Counted from the first letter of the stretch, positions 37,737 to 46,345 are shown. The stretch is 64,000 nucleotides of DNA from Georgenia satyanarayanai (GCF_023715365.1 NZ_JAMBNZ010000010.1:61384-125383), one strand, 5' to 3'. A program made the numbers and translations. Notes: generated by a model from the sequence alone, not told the origin.

Positions 37737-37907
37737 ACCGGAACGCGTGTTCCGGTGTGCAAGCGGAGATTCTCCCACCTTGTCTCGACAGTCTCGCAAG
37801 AGCGACAGAGTCCGGGTCCAAAGGTCGCTGAGGGGTAACCCTCGGCACGGGTGACACCGTGCGGCGACCCCTGTGAGGCCTCCGTGCGCACCTGTGGACG
37901 GAGGCCT
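37737..37907 (+). ncRNA. Structured leader RNA of infC (candidate cis-regulatory element)
   Basis: Four nested or successive stems are visible: ACCGGAAC/GTTCCGGT (37737-37756, 4-base loop); an outer stem GGTCGC/GCGACC (37823-37828 with 37864-37869) that encloses GAGGG-GTAA-CCCTC (37830-37843, a GNRA tetraloop) and GCACGG/CCGTGC (37845-37862); and a final hairpin AGGCCTCCGT/ACGGAGGCCT (37876-37907) followed by TCTTCGTTC. AGCGAC at 37801-37806 can pair with GTCGCT 37824-37829 and so compete with the outer stem. This is the layout of an attenuator switch before a translation-factor operon. Confidence 0.65.
37876..37907 (+). terminator. Attenuator hairpin in the infC leader
   Basis: A perfect 10-bp inverted repeat with a 12-base loop, followed by a U-rich TCTTCGTTC, 40 bases before the infC start. 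It looks like a conditional terminator rather than the end of a transcript, since no gene ends here. Confidence 0.6.
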
Positions 37908-37946
37908 TCTTCGTTCGCAGACAGCGACGAGCAGGAGGAGCAGCAC

Positions 37947-38609
37947 ATCAGCGAGCCCCGTATCAACGACCGCATCCGTGTGCCGGAGGTCCGCCTTGTC
38001 GGACCCGGCGGCGAGCAGGTGGGCGTTGTCCGTGTGGAGGACGCCCTGCGTCTGGCCCAGGAGGCCGATCTCGACCTCGTGGAGGTCGCACCCGATGCGC
38101 GCCCGCCCGTGGCCAAGCTCATGGACTACGGCAAGTTCAAGTACGAGTCGGCCCAGAAGGCGCGCGACGCCCGTCGCAACCAGGTCAACACCATGCTCAA
38201 GGAGATCCGGTTCCGCCTCAAGATCGACCCGCACGACTACGCGACCAAGAAGGGTCACGTCGTGCGGTTCCTCGAGGGCGGCGACAAGGTCAAGGTCATG
38301 ATCATGTTCCGTGGCCGCGAGCAGTCGCGCCCGGAGATGGGGATGCGGCTGCTGCAGCGCCTCGCGGAGGACGTCAGCGACCTCGGCTCCATCGAGAGCT
38401 CGCCCCGTCTGGACGGGCGCAACATGACGATGGTCATCGGCCCGCACAAGAAGAAGCAGGGCGGCCGCAGCGACCAGCGCCGTGCCCGCGACAAGCGCGA
38501 GGCTGACGAGGCTGCCCAGGCCTCGGGCGACGCCCCGGATGCCGTCGAGAACACCCCGGCCAGCGACGAGGCCACCCAGGCCCCGGGCGAGGCCACGCAG
38601 GAGGCGTAG
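37947..38609 (+). CDS. infC: Translation initiation factor IF-3, with ATC start codon
   Basis: IF-3 keeps 30S subunits free and checks start codons. The protein has the N-domain ([20 protein letters not shown]), the linker, and the C-domain ([47 protein letters not shown]), with a 40-residue acidic tail. No ATG or GTG lies near the conserved N-terminus. An AGGAGG (37933-37938) is eight bases before ATC at 37947, so ATC is the start, as IF-3 uses rare start codons for autoregulation. 220 residues; first gene of the infC-rpmI-rplT operon. Confidence 0.95.
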   Translation: MSEPRINDRIRVPEVRLVGPGGEQVGVVRVEDALRLAQEADLDLVEVAPDARPPVAKLMDYGKFKYESAQKARDARRNQVNTMLKEIRFRLKIDPHDYATKKGHVVRFLEGGDKVKVMIMFRGREQSRPEMGMRLLQRLAEDVSDLGSIESSPRLDGRNMTMVIGPHKKKQGGRSDQRRARDKREADEAAQASGDAPDAVENTPASDEATQAPGEATQEA

Positions 38610-38689
38610 CAGCCGCTACGTCAGAGCCAGGTACCGGCGTGAGCCGGCAGACACGGCCGTGCCCACGCGCGGCCCGAATGAGGAAGACG

Positions 38690-38884
38690 ATGCCGAAGAA
38701 CAAGACGCACTCCGGTGCCAAGAAGCGTTTCCGGGTCACCGGCAGCGGCAAGCTCATGCGTGAGCAGGCGAACCGCCGGCACCTCCTCGAGGGCAAGTCC
38801 AGCCGGCGCACGCGCCGTCTGGCCCTGGACAAGGCGGTCGCACCGGCGGACGCCCCCGGGATCAAGAAGCTTCTCGGCAAGTAA
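38690..38884 (+). CDS. rpmI: 50S ribosomal protein L35
   Basis: The 64-residue basic protein starts [20 protein letters not shown] and has the expected central Arg-rich part ([10 protein letters not shown]) and end. ATG 38690 follows AGGAAG; an in-frame upstream ATG would add 17 atypical residues. It is the second gene in the conserved infC-rpmI-rplT order. Confidence 0.97.
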   Translation: MPKNKTHSGAKKRFRVTGSGKLMREQANRRHLLEGKSSRRTRRLALDKAVAPADAPGIKKLLGK

Positions 38885-38914
38885 CAAGCCGCCCCATACT
38901 GAAGGAGAAACGAC

Positions 38915-39295
38915 GTGGCACGCGTCAAGCGGGCGGTCAACGCCCATAAGAAGCGCCGGACGACCCTCGAGCGCGCCAGCGGTTACCGCGGCCAGCGCTC
39001 GCGTCTGTACCGCAAGGCCAAGGAGCAGGTCACTCACTCCCTGACCTACAACTACCGCGACCGCAAGGCCCGCAAGGGTGACTTCCGGCGGCTGTGGATC
39101 CAGCGCATCAACGCTGCGGTCCGCTCCGAGGGCATGACCTACAACCGCTTCATCCAGGGCCTCAAGGCCGCGGGTGTCGAGGTGGACCGTCGCATGCTCG
39201 CTGAGCTCGCGGTGAACGACGCGGCGGCCTTCGCGCAGCTCGTCGTGGTGGCCAAGGCCAACCTGCCCGAGGACGTCAACGCGCCTGCCGCCTGA
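38915..39295 (+). CDS. rplT: 50S ribosomal protein L20
   Basis: A 126-residue ribosomal protein needed early in 50S assembly. [20 protein letters not shown] opens it, and the C-terminal globular domain has [20 protein letters not shown]. In other bacteria L20 binds the operon leader as autoregulator. The GTG start follows AAGGAG. It is followed nine bases later by the SpoU methyltransferase. Confidence 0.97.
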   Translation: MARVKRAVNAHKKRRTTLERASGYRGQRSRLYRKAKEQVTHSLTYNYRDRKARKGDFRRLWIQRINAAVRSEGMTYNRFIQGLKAAGVEVDRRMLAELAVNDAAAFAQLVVVAKANLPEDVNAPAA

Positions 39296-39303
39296 CGTTC
39301 CTC

Positions 39304-40344
39304 ATGACCGAACGCCCGGACCTGCTGACCAACCCCCGATCCGATCGGGTGCGGATGGTCAAGCGGCTGTCCGGGCGTTCGGCGCGTCTGCGCCACGGCC
39401 AGTTCCTCGTCGAGGGACCGCAGGGCGTGCGGGAGGCCGTGCGCCACGCGCCTGAGCGGGTGCGCGACCTCTACCTCACCGAGGACGCCGCCGAGCGGCA
39501 CCCGGAGATCCTCGCCGCGGCCCACGGGGCGGTGGCCCACATCCACGTCGCCACCCCCGAGGTGCTCGCGGCGATGAGCGGGGATGCCCAGGGCGTCCTC
39601 GCCGTCGTCCGCGCCGAGGCGGCGTCGCTGCCCGACCGCGGGCTGCGCCTCGTGGCGGTCCTGCCGTGGGCGGCCGACCCGGGCAACCTCGGCACCATCG
39701 TCCGCGCCGCCGACGCGGCGGGCGCCGACGCCGTGGTGCTGGGCCCCGGCAGCGTGGAGCCGCTCAACCCCAAGGCCGTGCGCTCGACCGCGGGCTCGCT
39801 GTTCCACCTGCCGGTCGTGCCCGTGGAGGACCTCGCGAGGACCGTTGCGTCGCTGCGGGCCGACGGCGTCCAGGTGCTCGCCGCCGCCGCCGACGGCGAG
39901 TGGGACCTCGACACCCTCGCCGACGCGGCGCTCCGCGCCGGCCCCCTCCCCGCCGGCCCCCTCCCCGCCGACAGCCGGATTCCTCCGGACAGTCGAATCC
40001 CGGCCCCCACCCTTCCCGCCGACAGCCGGATTCCTCCGGACAGTCGGCTCCCGGCCCCCACCCTTCCCGCCGACAGCCGGATTCCTCCGGACAGTCGAAT
40101 CCCGGCCCCCACCCTTCCCGCCGACAGCCGGATTCCTCCGCGCAACCGGGCCGCGGCCATGCCCGACCTACGCCGGCCGACAGCCTGGCTCTTCGGCAAC
40201 GAGGCCCACGGGCTCCGACCGGAGGAGCGGGACCTGGCCGACGCCGTCGTCGGCGTACCGATCCACGGTCTGGCCGAGTCCCTCAACGTCGCCACGGCGG
40301 CGACCCTCTGCCTCTACGCCTCCGCCCGCGCCCAGCGCCGCTGA
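39304..40344 (+). CDS. SpoU/TrmH-family rRNA methyltransferase with an in-frame tandem repeat insertion
   Basis: A 346-residue SPOUT methyltransferase, probably acting on 2'-O of rRNA. The N-terminal substrate-binding domain (RHGQFLVEGPQGVREAV) precedes the SAM knot with LPWAADPGNLGTIVRAADA, WLFGNEAHGL and IPIHGLAESLNVATAA-like VPIHGLAESLNVATAA motifs. Between residues about 218 and 283 lies a Pro/Ser/Asp/Arg insert made of 17-residue repeats (DSRIPPDSRIPAPTLPA). Homologues normally go straight to the WLFGNE motif, so the insert is an expanded loop. Catalytic motifs are intact, so the enzyme may remain active. Confidence 0.9.
   Translation: MTERPDLLTNPRSDRVRMVKRLSGRSARLRHGQFLVEGPQGVREAVRHAPERVRDLYLTEDAAERHPEILAAAHGAVAHIHVATPEVLAAMSGDAQGVLAVVRAEAASLPDRGLRLVAVLPWAADPGNLGTIVRAADAAGADAVVLGPGSVEPLNPKAVRSTAGSLFHLPVVPVEDLARTVASLRADGVQVLAAAADGEWDLDTLADAALRAGPLPAGPLPADSRIPPDSRIPAPTLPADSRIPPDSRLPAPTLPADSRIPPDSRIPAPTLPADSRIPPRNRAAAMPDLRRPTAWLFGNEAHGLRPEERDLADAVVGVPIHGLAESLNVATAATLCLYASARAQRR
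39970..40140 (+). repeat. 51-bp tandem repeat, three full units plus one partial
   Basis: Units start at 39970, 40021, 40072 and 40123, exactly 51 bases apart, so the reading frame is kept. The fourth unit stops after 18 bases. Units differ at only a few positions. Each contains GACAGCCGGATTCCTCCG and a second half-site GGACAGTCGAATCCC. The same sequence family occurs inverted in the intergenic region at 41022-41122. Confidence 0.9.
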
Positions 40345-40380
40345 CACGCCGCGCCCGGGCGGCCGTGGCACGATGCCCAG

Positions 40381-41016
40381 ATGCGCCTCTTCGCCGCGCT
40401 GCGCCCGCCGCTCGACGTCCTCGACCACCTCGAGCAGGCGCTGCAGACCGTCTCTCCGCCGTGGCTGGGTGCCGGTCCGCCGCCGCTGCGGTGGGTCGCG
40501 CCGGAGCAGCGGCACGTGACGCTCGCTTTCTACGGCGAGGTGCCCGACGGCGCGCTGGAGGACCTGGCGGGCGCGCTCACCGCCGTCGGGAGCGAGTATG
40601 GGCCGCTGCGGCTCCAGCTCGCCGGCGCGGGCATCTTCTCCCGCGCGACCCTGTGGGTGGGGGTGCGCGCCCTCGACGACGACGCCGCCCTCGTCCGCCT
40701 CATGGCCGACTGTGGCGCGGCCGCCGAGGGCGTCTCGCACCTCGAGCCGCGGGACCGCCACCGCGCCCACGTCACGGTGGCCCGGCTCAGTGCCCGCCAG
40801 CACCGGGAGGAGGCGGACCGGCGACGACGGTCGCGGCGGGGTGAGGCACCGCGTGCGCCGTCGGTCGACCTGCCCGCCCTCGCCCACGCGCTGTCCCTCT
40901 ACCGGGGCCCGGAGTGGGAGGCGGGGGAGATCGAGCTCGTCCAGTCGCGCCCCGGTGCTGGTCGCGGTGGTGGGCCGCAGCACGAGGTCGTGGCCGCGCT
41001 GCCGCTCGGCCGATAG
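40381..41016 (+). CDS. thpR: RNA 2',3'-cyclic phosphodiesterase (2'-5' RNA ligase family, ThpR)
   Basis: The 211-residue protein has the two HxTx motifs of the 2H phosphoesterase superfamily: RHVTLAFYG near residue 42 and RAHVTVARLS near residue 125. It opens the cyclic phosphate of RNA ends; the ligase activity in the family name is in vitro. The start ATG follows CACGAT at leaderless distance (six bases) and has no Shine-Dalgarno sequence. A basic Arg-rich loop sits at residues about 140-152. Confidence 0.87.
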   Translation: MRLFAALRPPLDVLDHLEQALQTVSPPWLGAGPPPLRWVAPEQRHVTLAFYGEVPDGALEDLAGALTAVGSEYGPLRLQLAGAGIFSRATLWVGVRALDDDAALVRLMADCGAAAEGVSHLEPRDRHRAHVTVARLSARQHREEADRRRRSRRGEAPRAPSVDLPALAHALSLYRGPEWEAGEIELVQSRPGAGRGGGPQHEVVAALPLGR

Positions 41017-41021
41017 CGCGG

Positions 41022-41122
41022 TTGTCCGCGGAGAATCCGGCTGTCGGCGCAAGGGGGTGGGTGTGTCGGCGGAGGAATCCGGCTGTCGGCGCATGGGGGG
41101 GCGGCTCTCGGCAGGGAAAGGG
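41022..41122 (-). repeat. Inverted intergenic copies of the SpoU-gene repeat
   Basis: Two clear copies (41022-41061 and 41063-41103) and a third, degenerate one (41102-41122) lie in tandem with a period of 42 bases. The stretch at 41070-41090 is the exact reverse complement of 21 bases found in each unit inside the SpoU gene. Here the repeat is non-coding and lies in the gap between thpR and pheS. Confidence 0.85.
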
Positions 41123-41148
41123 CTCTCGCCGGGATCGGGGCTTGTGGG

Positions 41149-41240
41149 ATGATGGTCACCATGCGCGGCGATCGTCGATTTAGTGGGCCCGTTCGGGTCC
41201 TGCGCTGACGCGCGCGCAGCCCGAGCGGGCTCGACGACTA
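41149..41240 (+). promoter_or_regulatory. Candidate attenuation leader of pheST
   Basis: A 15-codon ORF at 41161-41208 (two further in-frame ATGs at 41149 and 41152) contains a TTT Phe codon, rare in this genome. It overlaps hairpin GGGCCCGTT-CGGGTCC (41185-41200); a second hairpin AGCCC-GAGC-GGGCT follows (about 41218-41231). The two can also pair with each other, giving mutually exclusive folds. No U tract follows, and only one Phe codon is present, so this is a tentative call. Confidence 0.35.
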
Positions 41241-41289
41241 CAGTCCTGTGCTGGATGCCGACAGGCACGACGACGCTCGGAAGGTTCGC

Positions 41290-42357
41290 ATGACCACCCC
41301 ACCCCTGTCCCCGCTCGACGCCGACGGCGTCGCAGCAGCCGTCGAGGAGGCGCTGGCCGCCGTCACGGCCGCGACCACGCTGGAAGAGCTCAAGGCCGCG
41401 CGCCTGGCCCACACCGGTGACCACGCCGCGCTCACCCTCGCCAACCGCGAGATCGGCCGGCTCGAGCCCAAGGACAAGGCCACCGCCGGCAAGCTCCTCG
41501 GCCAGGCCCGTGGCCGCCTGCAGAAGGCGATCGCCGCCCGCCAGGGCGCGCTCGAGGTCGTGGAGGAGGAGCGCCGGCTGCGCGAGGAGCGCGTCGACGT
41601 CACCCTGCCCGTCGAGCGCCGCCCCCGCGGGGCGCGCCATCCCCTGGAGACCCTCCAGGAGGAGATCGGCGACTTCTTCACCGCCATGGGCTGGGACATC
41701 GCCGAGGGGCCCGAGGTCGAGCACGAGTGGCTGAACTTCGACGCCCTCAACCACGGCCCGGACCACCCCGCGCGGCAGATGGCCGACACCTTCTACGTCC
41801 AGGGCACGTCCGAGCAGGACACCCCCGGTCTCGTGCTGCGTACCCACACCTCCCCGGTGCAGGCGCGCACCATGCTCAGCCGCGAGCTGCCCATCTACAT
41901 CGCCTGCCCGGGCAAGACCTTCCGCAACGACGCCCTGGACGCCACCCACACCCCGGTCTTCCACCAGGTCGAGGGTCTGGCCGTGGACAAGGGCCTGACG
42001 ATGGCCCACCTCAAGGGCACCTTGGACCACTTCGCCCGCGCGATGTTCGGTCCCGAGGCCCGCACCCGCCTGCGCCCGAGCTTCTTCCCCTTCACCGAGC
42101 CCAGCGCCGAGATGGACCTGTGGTTCCCGCAGAAGAAGGGCGGCCCCGGCTGGATCGAGTGGGGCGGCTGCGGGATGGTCAACCCCCAGGTGCTCGTCGC
42201 CGCCGGCATCGACCCGGACGTCTACACCGGCTTCGCCTTCGGCCTGGGGACCGAGCGCACGCTCATGTTCCGTCACGGCATCGCTGACATGCACGACATC
42301 GTCGAGGGCGACGTCCGTTTCTCCCTCCAGTTCGGCACCACCGGAAAGGGGCACTGA
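41290..42357 (+). CDS. pheS: Phenylalanine--tRNA ligase alpha subunit
   Basis: PheS is the catalytic class II subunit of the alpha2beta2 enzyme. The 355-residue protein has an N-terminal coiled coil, motif 1 region [20 protein letters not shown], motif 2 around [22 protein letters not shown], and motif 3 [21 protein letters not shown] 41290 gives the normal N-terminus. pheT starts two bases after the stop. Confidence 0.97.
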   Translation: MTTPPLSPLDADGVAAAVEEALAAVTAATTLEELKAARLAHTGDHAALTLANREIGRLEPKDKATAGKLLGQARGRLQKAIAARQGALEVVEEERRLREERVDVTLPVERRPRGARHPLETLQEEIGDFFTAMGWDIAEGPEVEHEWLNFDALNHGPDHPARQMADTFYVQGTSEQDTPGLVLRTHTSPVQARTMLSRELPIYIACPGKTFRNDALDATHTPVFHQVEGLAVDKGLTMAHLKGTLDHFARAMFGPEARTRLRPSFFPFTEPSAEMDLWFPQKKGGPGWIEWGGCGMVNPQVLVAAGIDPDVYTGFAFGLGTERTLMFRHGIADMHDIVEGDVRFSLQFGTTGKGH

Positions 42358-42358
42358 C

Positions 42359-44944
42359 ATGCCGTACGTCCCGCTGACCTGGCTCGCCGACCACGTCGCC
42401 GTGCCCGAGGGCGCCACCGCCGCCGACCTCGCCGCCGACCTCGTGCGCGTGGGCCTCGAGGAGGAGGAGATCATCCCGCCCGCCGTCACCGGCCCGCTCG
42501 TCGTCGGCCGCGTGCTCACGGTCGTCACCGAGGAGCACAAGAACGGCAAGGCGATCAATTACTGCCGCGTCGACGTCGGGCCCGAGCACAACGACGCCCC
42601 CGGCGAGGGCAAGGAGCCCGCGGACGTGCCCTCCCGCGGCATCGTCTGCGGCGCCCACAACTTCTCCGTCGGCGACGACGTCGTCGTCGCCCTGCCCGGC
42701 ACCACGCTGCCCGGCGACTTCCACATCGCTGCCCGCAAGACCTACGGGCACACCTCCGACGGCATGATCTGCTCCGCGCGCGAGCTCGGCCTGGGCGAGG
42801 ACCACGACGGCATCATCGTGCTGGGCGAGCTCCTCCCCGACGTGCCGACGCCGGAGCCGGGCGCCGACGCGATCGCGCTCCTCGGCCTGGGCGCGGAGAT
42901 CCTCGAGATCAACGTGACCCCCGACCGCGGCTACTGCTTCGCCATGCGCGGCGTCGGCCGCGAGTACTCCCACGCGACCGGGGCGGCCTTCACCGACCTC
43001 GGCCTGCCGGAGAACCTCCCCGCCGGCCCGCCGCCGGCCGCCACCGAGGACGGCTTCGCCGTCGAGGTCGACGACGCCGCTCCCGTGAACGGCAACGTCG
43101 GCTGCGACCGCTTCGTCACCCGCGTGGTCCGCGGCATCGACCCGTCCGCGCCGTCGCCGTCGTGGCTCACCGAGCGGCTCGTCCAGGCGGGCATGCGCCC
43201 GATCTCGCTGGCCGTGGACGTGACGAACTACGTCATGCTCGACCTCGGCCAGCCGCTGCACGCCTACGACCTCGCGACGCTGAGCGCGCCGGTCGTTGTG
43301 CGGCGCGCCGCGGCGGGGGAGGATCTCACCACCCTCGACGACGTGCGCCGCACCCTGCACCCCGAGGACCTCCTCATCACCGACTCCCCGGACGGCGCAC
43401 GGGGCGCCCGCATCCTCGGCCTCGCCGGCGTCATGGGCGGGGCGGAGACCGAGGTCGGCGAGCGGACCACTGACGTCCTCCTCGAGGCCGCGCACTTCGA
43501 CCCCGTGTCCGTCGCCCGCACCGCCCGCCGGCACAAGCTGCCCAGCGAGGCCGCCAAGCGCTTCGAGCGCGGCGTCGACCCGCAGCTGCAGGCCGTCGCC
43601 GCCCAGCGCGCCGTCGACCTCCTCGTCGAGCACGGCGGCGGCACCGCCGACCCGGCCGTCAGCGACCTCGACACGACGTCGCGTCCCGCCCCCGTCCGGC
43701 TGCGTCTGGACGAGCCGCGCCGCCTCACCGGCGTCGACTACCCGGCCGAGCAGGTCGTCGAGCTCCTCACCACGATCGGCGCGACGGTGAGCGAGGCGGA
43801 CGCCGACGGCGTCGTCACCGTGACCCCGCCGAGCTGGCGTCCGGACCTCGTGGGCCCGGCGCACCTCGTCGAGGAGGTCGCGCGCCTGGCCGGCTACGAC
43901 GCGATCCCCTCGATCCTGCCGGCCGCGCCGGCAGGCCGCGGGCTCACGCCGGGCCAGCGCCACCGCCGCGACGTCGCCCGCGCCCTCGCCGACGTCGGCC
44001 TCGTCGAGGTGCTGTCCTACCCCTTCGTCGGGGACACCCACGACCGCCAGCAGCTCCCGGCCGACGACGAGCGCCGCCTGGCCCTGCGCCTGGCCAACCC
44101 CATGGCCGAGGACGCACCGGCGATGCGGACCTCACTGCTCGACTCGCTCCTCGACACCGTGCGCCGCAACGTCAGCCGCGGCCTGGAGGACACCCGGGTC
44201 TTCGAGCTGGGCCTCGTCACCCGCCCCGCCGGGGTGGGCGCCGCGTCCTCGCCGGGTGTGGACCGCCGTCCCTCCGAGGAGGAGATCGCCGCCCTGCACG
44301 CCGCCGTCCCGCACCAGCCGCGGCACGTCGCCGGCGTCCTCACCGGCAAGATCGTCCCCGACGGCGCGCGCGGCCCCGGCCGCAGCGCCGACTGGGCCGA
44401 CGCCGTCGACGCCGTCCACGCGGTGGCCGGCGCGGTGGGCGTGAGCATCGAGCTCGCCGCCGCCGAGCGCGCGCCCTGGCACCCCGGCCAGTGCGCCGCG
44501 GTGTCCGCCGGCGGGCAGGTCGTCGGGTACGCCGGCCAGCTGCATCCCCGCGTCGTCGCCGCCTTCGACCTGCCCCCGGGCGCCGTCGCCTTCGAGCTCG
44601 ACCTCGACGCGCTGACCGCCGCCGCCGGGGACCAGCCGGTCCAGCCCACGCCCGTGTCCACCTACCCGCCGGGCAAGGAGGACATCGCGCTCGTCGTCGA
44701 CGACGCGGTGCCCGCCGCCGAGGTGCTCGCCGTCGTCCGCGAGGGTGCCGCCGAGCTCGGTGAGGAGGTGCGCCTCTTCGACGTCTACACCGGCGAGCAG
44801 CTCGGTGAGGGGAAGAAGTCGCTGGCCTTTGCGCTGCGGCTGCGTGCCGCGGACCGGACGCTGACGGCGGAGGAGACGGCCGCCGTGCGCGAGCGGATCG
44901 TCACGCTCGCCGCCGAGCGGGTCGGGGCGGTGCTCCGTGGCTGA
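42359..44944 (+). CDS. pheT: Phenylalanine--tRNA ligase beta subunit
   Basis: PheT, 861 residues, has an N-terminal tRNA-binding OB domain (residues about 40-160, ICGAHNFSVGDDVVVALPG), the B3/B4 editing domain (LAVDVTNYVMLDLGQPLHAYD near residue 285), the B5 domain, a catalytic-like core, and the C-terminal anticodon-binding FDX-ACB domain (STYPPGKEDIALVVDD, VRLFDVYTGEQLGEGKKSLA). Length and order are normal. It overlaps the downstream SDR gene by eight bases. Confidence 0.97.
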   Translation: MPYVPLTWLADHVAVPEGATAADLAADLVRVGLEEEEIIPPAVTGPLVVGRVLTVVTEEHKNGKAINYCRVDVGPEHNDAPGEGKEPADVPSRGIVCGAHNFSVGDDVVVALPGTTLPGDFHIAARKTYGHTSDGMICSARELGLGEDHDGIIVLGELLPDVPTPEPGADAIALLGLGAEILEINVTPDRGYCFAMRGVGREYSHATGAAFTDLGLPENLPAGPPPAATEDGFAVEVDDAAPVNGNVGCDRFVTRVVRGIDPSAPSPSWLTERLVQAGMRPISLAVDVTNYVMLDLGQPLHAYDLATLSAPVVVRRAAAGEDLTTLDDVRRTLHPEDLLITDSPDGARGARILGLAGVMGGAETEVGERTTDVLLEAAHFDPVSVARTARRHKLPSEAAKRFERGVDPQLQAVAAQRAVDLLVEHGGGTADPAVSDLDTTSRPAPVRLRLDEPRRLTGVDYPAEQVVELLTTIGATVSEADADGVVTVTPPSWRPDLVGPAHLVEEVARLAGYDAIPSILPAAPAGRGLTPGQRHRRDVARALADVGLVEVLSYPFVGDTHDRQQLPADDERRLALRLANPMAEDAPAMRTSLLDSLLDTVRRNVSRGLEDTRVFELGLVTRPAGVGAASSPGVDRRPSEEEIAALHAAVPHQPRHVAGVLTGKIVPDGARGPGRSADWADAVDAVHAVAGAVGVSIELAAAERAPWHPGQCAAVSAGGQVVGYAGQLHPRVVAAFDLPPGAVAFELDLDALTAAAGDQPVQPTPVSTYPPGKEDIALVVDDAVPAAEVLAVVREGAAELGEEVRLFDVYTGEQLGEGKKSLAFALRLRAADRTLTAEETAAVRERIVTLAAERVGAVLRG

Positions 44945-45722
44945 GGTCGCCGCCGCCCAGACGGCGCTCGTCACCGGGGCCTCCCGCGGCATCGGCCGCG
45001 AGCTCGCCATCGGACTGTCTCGCGCCGGCCTGGACGTCGCCCTCCTCGCCCGCGACGAGCGCCTCCTCGAGGCGACGGCGGAGGAGGTCCGGGCGGCCGG
45101 CCGCCGCGCCGTCGTCCTCACCGCCGACGTCACCGACGCCGACGCCGTCCGGACCGCCGTCCGGCGCGCCGAGGACGAGCTCGGGTCGCTCGACCTCCTG
45201 ATCAACAACGCCGGCGTCATCGACGCCGAGGTGCCGCTGTGGGAGACCGACCCCGAGCGGTGGTGGTCGGTCGTCGAGACCAACGTGCGCGGGCCGTTCC
45301 TCCTGGCCCACGCCGCGGCGCCGGGGATGCTTGCCCGCGGCGGTGGCCGGGTGATTGACGTCAACTCCGGCTCCGGCACCCGGGACTTCGCCGAGGCGAG
45401 CGCCTACACCGTCTCCAAGACGGCGCTTTTCCGCATCGGTGGCGCTCTCCACGAGGCCGGCTTCGAGCGGGGCCTGCGGGCGTTCGAGCTCGCGCCGGGC
45501 GTCGTGCGCACCGACATGACCGACTCGATGCGCCTCCACGAGGGCCGCACCGACTGGACCGACCCGGCCGACGTCGTCGCGCTCGTCGTCATGATCGCCC
45601 GCGGGGAGATCGACGCCCTGTCGGGCTGCTACGTGCGGGCCGGCACGGACACCCCGGACGCGCTGCGCGAGCTGGTCGCGCGCGGCCTGTCCGGCGACGA
45701 GCGCCGCCTGCGGATCGTCTGA
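44937..45722 (+). CDS. Short-chain dehydrogenase/reductase (classical SDR)
   Basis: A 261-residue NAD(P)-dependent oxidoreductase. It has the cofactor motif TGASRGIGREL near residue 15, NNAG near 90, the catalytic Ser in DVNSGSG and the YTVSK Tyr/Lys pair near residue 160. ADVTDAD favours binding of the adenine ring in the usual way. GTG 44937 overlaps the pheT stop by eight bases, so it is co-transcribed, but a functional link to tRNA charging is not apparent. Substrate unknown. Confidence 0.9.
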   Translation: MAEVAAAQTALVTGASRGIGRELAIGLSRAGLDVALLARDERLLEATAEEVRAAGRRAVVLTADVTDADAVRTAVRRAEDELGSLDLLINNAGVIDAEVPLWETDPERWWSVVETNVRGPFLLAHAAAPGMLARGGGRVIDVNSGSGTRDFAEASAYTVSKTALFRIGGALHEAGFERGLRAFELAPGVVRTDMTDSMRLHEGRTDWTDPADVVALVVMIARGEIDALSGCYVRAGTDTPDALRELVARGLSGDERRLRIV

Positions 45723-45731
45723 GCTCCGCGC

Positions 45732-45773
45732 ACGTGAGGGTTTCGGGTCCGCCACGGACCCGAACCCCTCACG
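45732..45773. terminator. Bidirectional terminator hairpin
   Basis: A 42-base near-perfect palindrome with a 3-base CCA loop (inner stem TTCGGGTCCG/CGGACCCGAA, outer arms ACGTGAGGG/CCCTCACGT) lies between the SDR stop and the end of the convergent membrane protein gene. It can end transcription from both sides. Confidence 0.8.
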
Positions 45774-45778
45774 TCGTC

Positions 45779-46345
45779 TCAGCGGTGACCGCCTGCCGGC
45801 GTCGCGCCACCACCGGCGGCGTGCTTGCCCTGCGTGGCGTCGTCGTCCGGCTGGTCGGTGGCCCGCCGGGAGTCGCCGTCGGTCCCGTCGGTGGCATGAC
45901 GGGCGTCGCCGTCGTGGCGGTCGTCGGTCCGGGCCGAGTGGCCGTCCGACCCGTCGGCGGCCTCCCGCGCGGAGTTACCGCCCGGGCGGTCGGGGTCGAG
46001 GGCGTCGGCGTGGGCACGCTCCCGCTCCACCTGCCGGCGCGCCTCCTCGGCGTCCTCCGTGCGCTTGCGGGCCGCCTGCTCGAGACGGTCCGCCTCGAGG
46101 CGGGCACGCTGGGCGTCGGCCTGCTGCTGTAGCGCGGCGGCCTCCCGCTCGCGCGCGGCGATGTCCTGCTCCTCCGCGTGCGCCCGGAGGTCGCGCGCGT
46201 GCTCCCGGTTCTCACGTGCCTTGCGCTCCTCGCGGACCCGCTCCTCGTGCTGCCGCTGCTTGCGCTTCTTGGAGGCCGAGAGCACGAGGGCGATGACGAT
46301 CGCCAGCACGACGACTCCGATGACGATCCAGACCCAGGGTTCCAT
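45779..46345 (-). CDS. Single-pass membrane protein with coiled coil and acidic disordered tail
   Basis: I recognise no family. The 188-residue protein begins with one membrane segment (residues about 3-23, WVWIVIGVVVLAIVIALVLS), followed by a charged coiled coil (residues about 25-105, with Glu/Arg/Gln/Ala heptads) and a low-complexity tail rich in Asp, Gly and His. ATG 46345 follows AGGAG and puts the membrane segment at the N-terminus. It stands alone, facing the SDR gene across a shared terminator and diverging from the histidine kinase. Confidence 0.72.
   Translation of the reverse strand: MEPWVWIVIGVVVLAIVIALVLSASKKRKQRQHEERVREERKARENREHARDLRAHAEEQDIAAREREAAALQQQADAQRARLEADRLEQAARKRTEDAEEARRQVERERAHADALDPDRPGGNSAREAADGSDGHSARTDDRHDGDARHATDGTDGDSRRATDQPDDDATQGKHAAGGGATPAGGHR

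Noticed and set aside
39970..40140. CRISPR array
   Set aside because: The units are contiguous 51-bp tandem repeats inside a reading frame with no unique spacers, and no cas genes are present.
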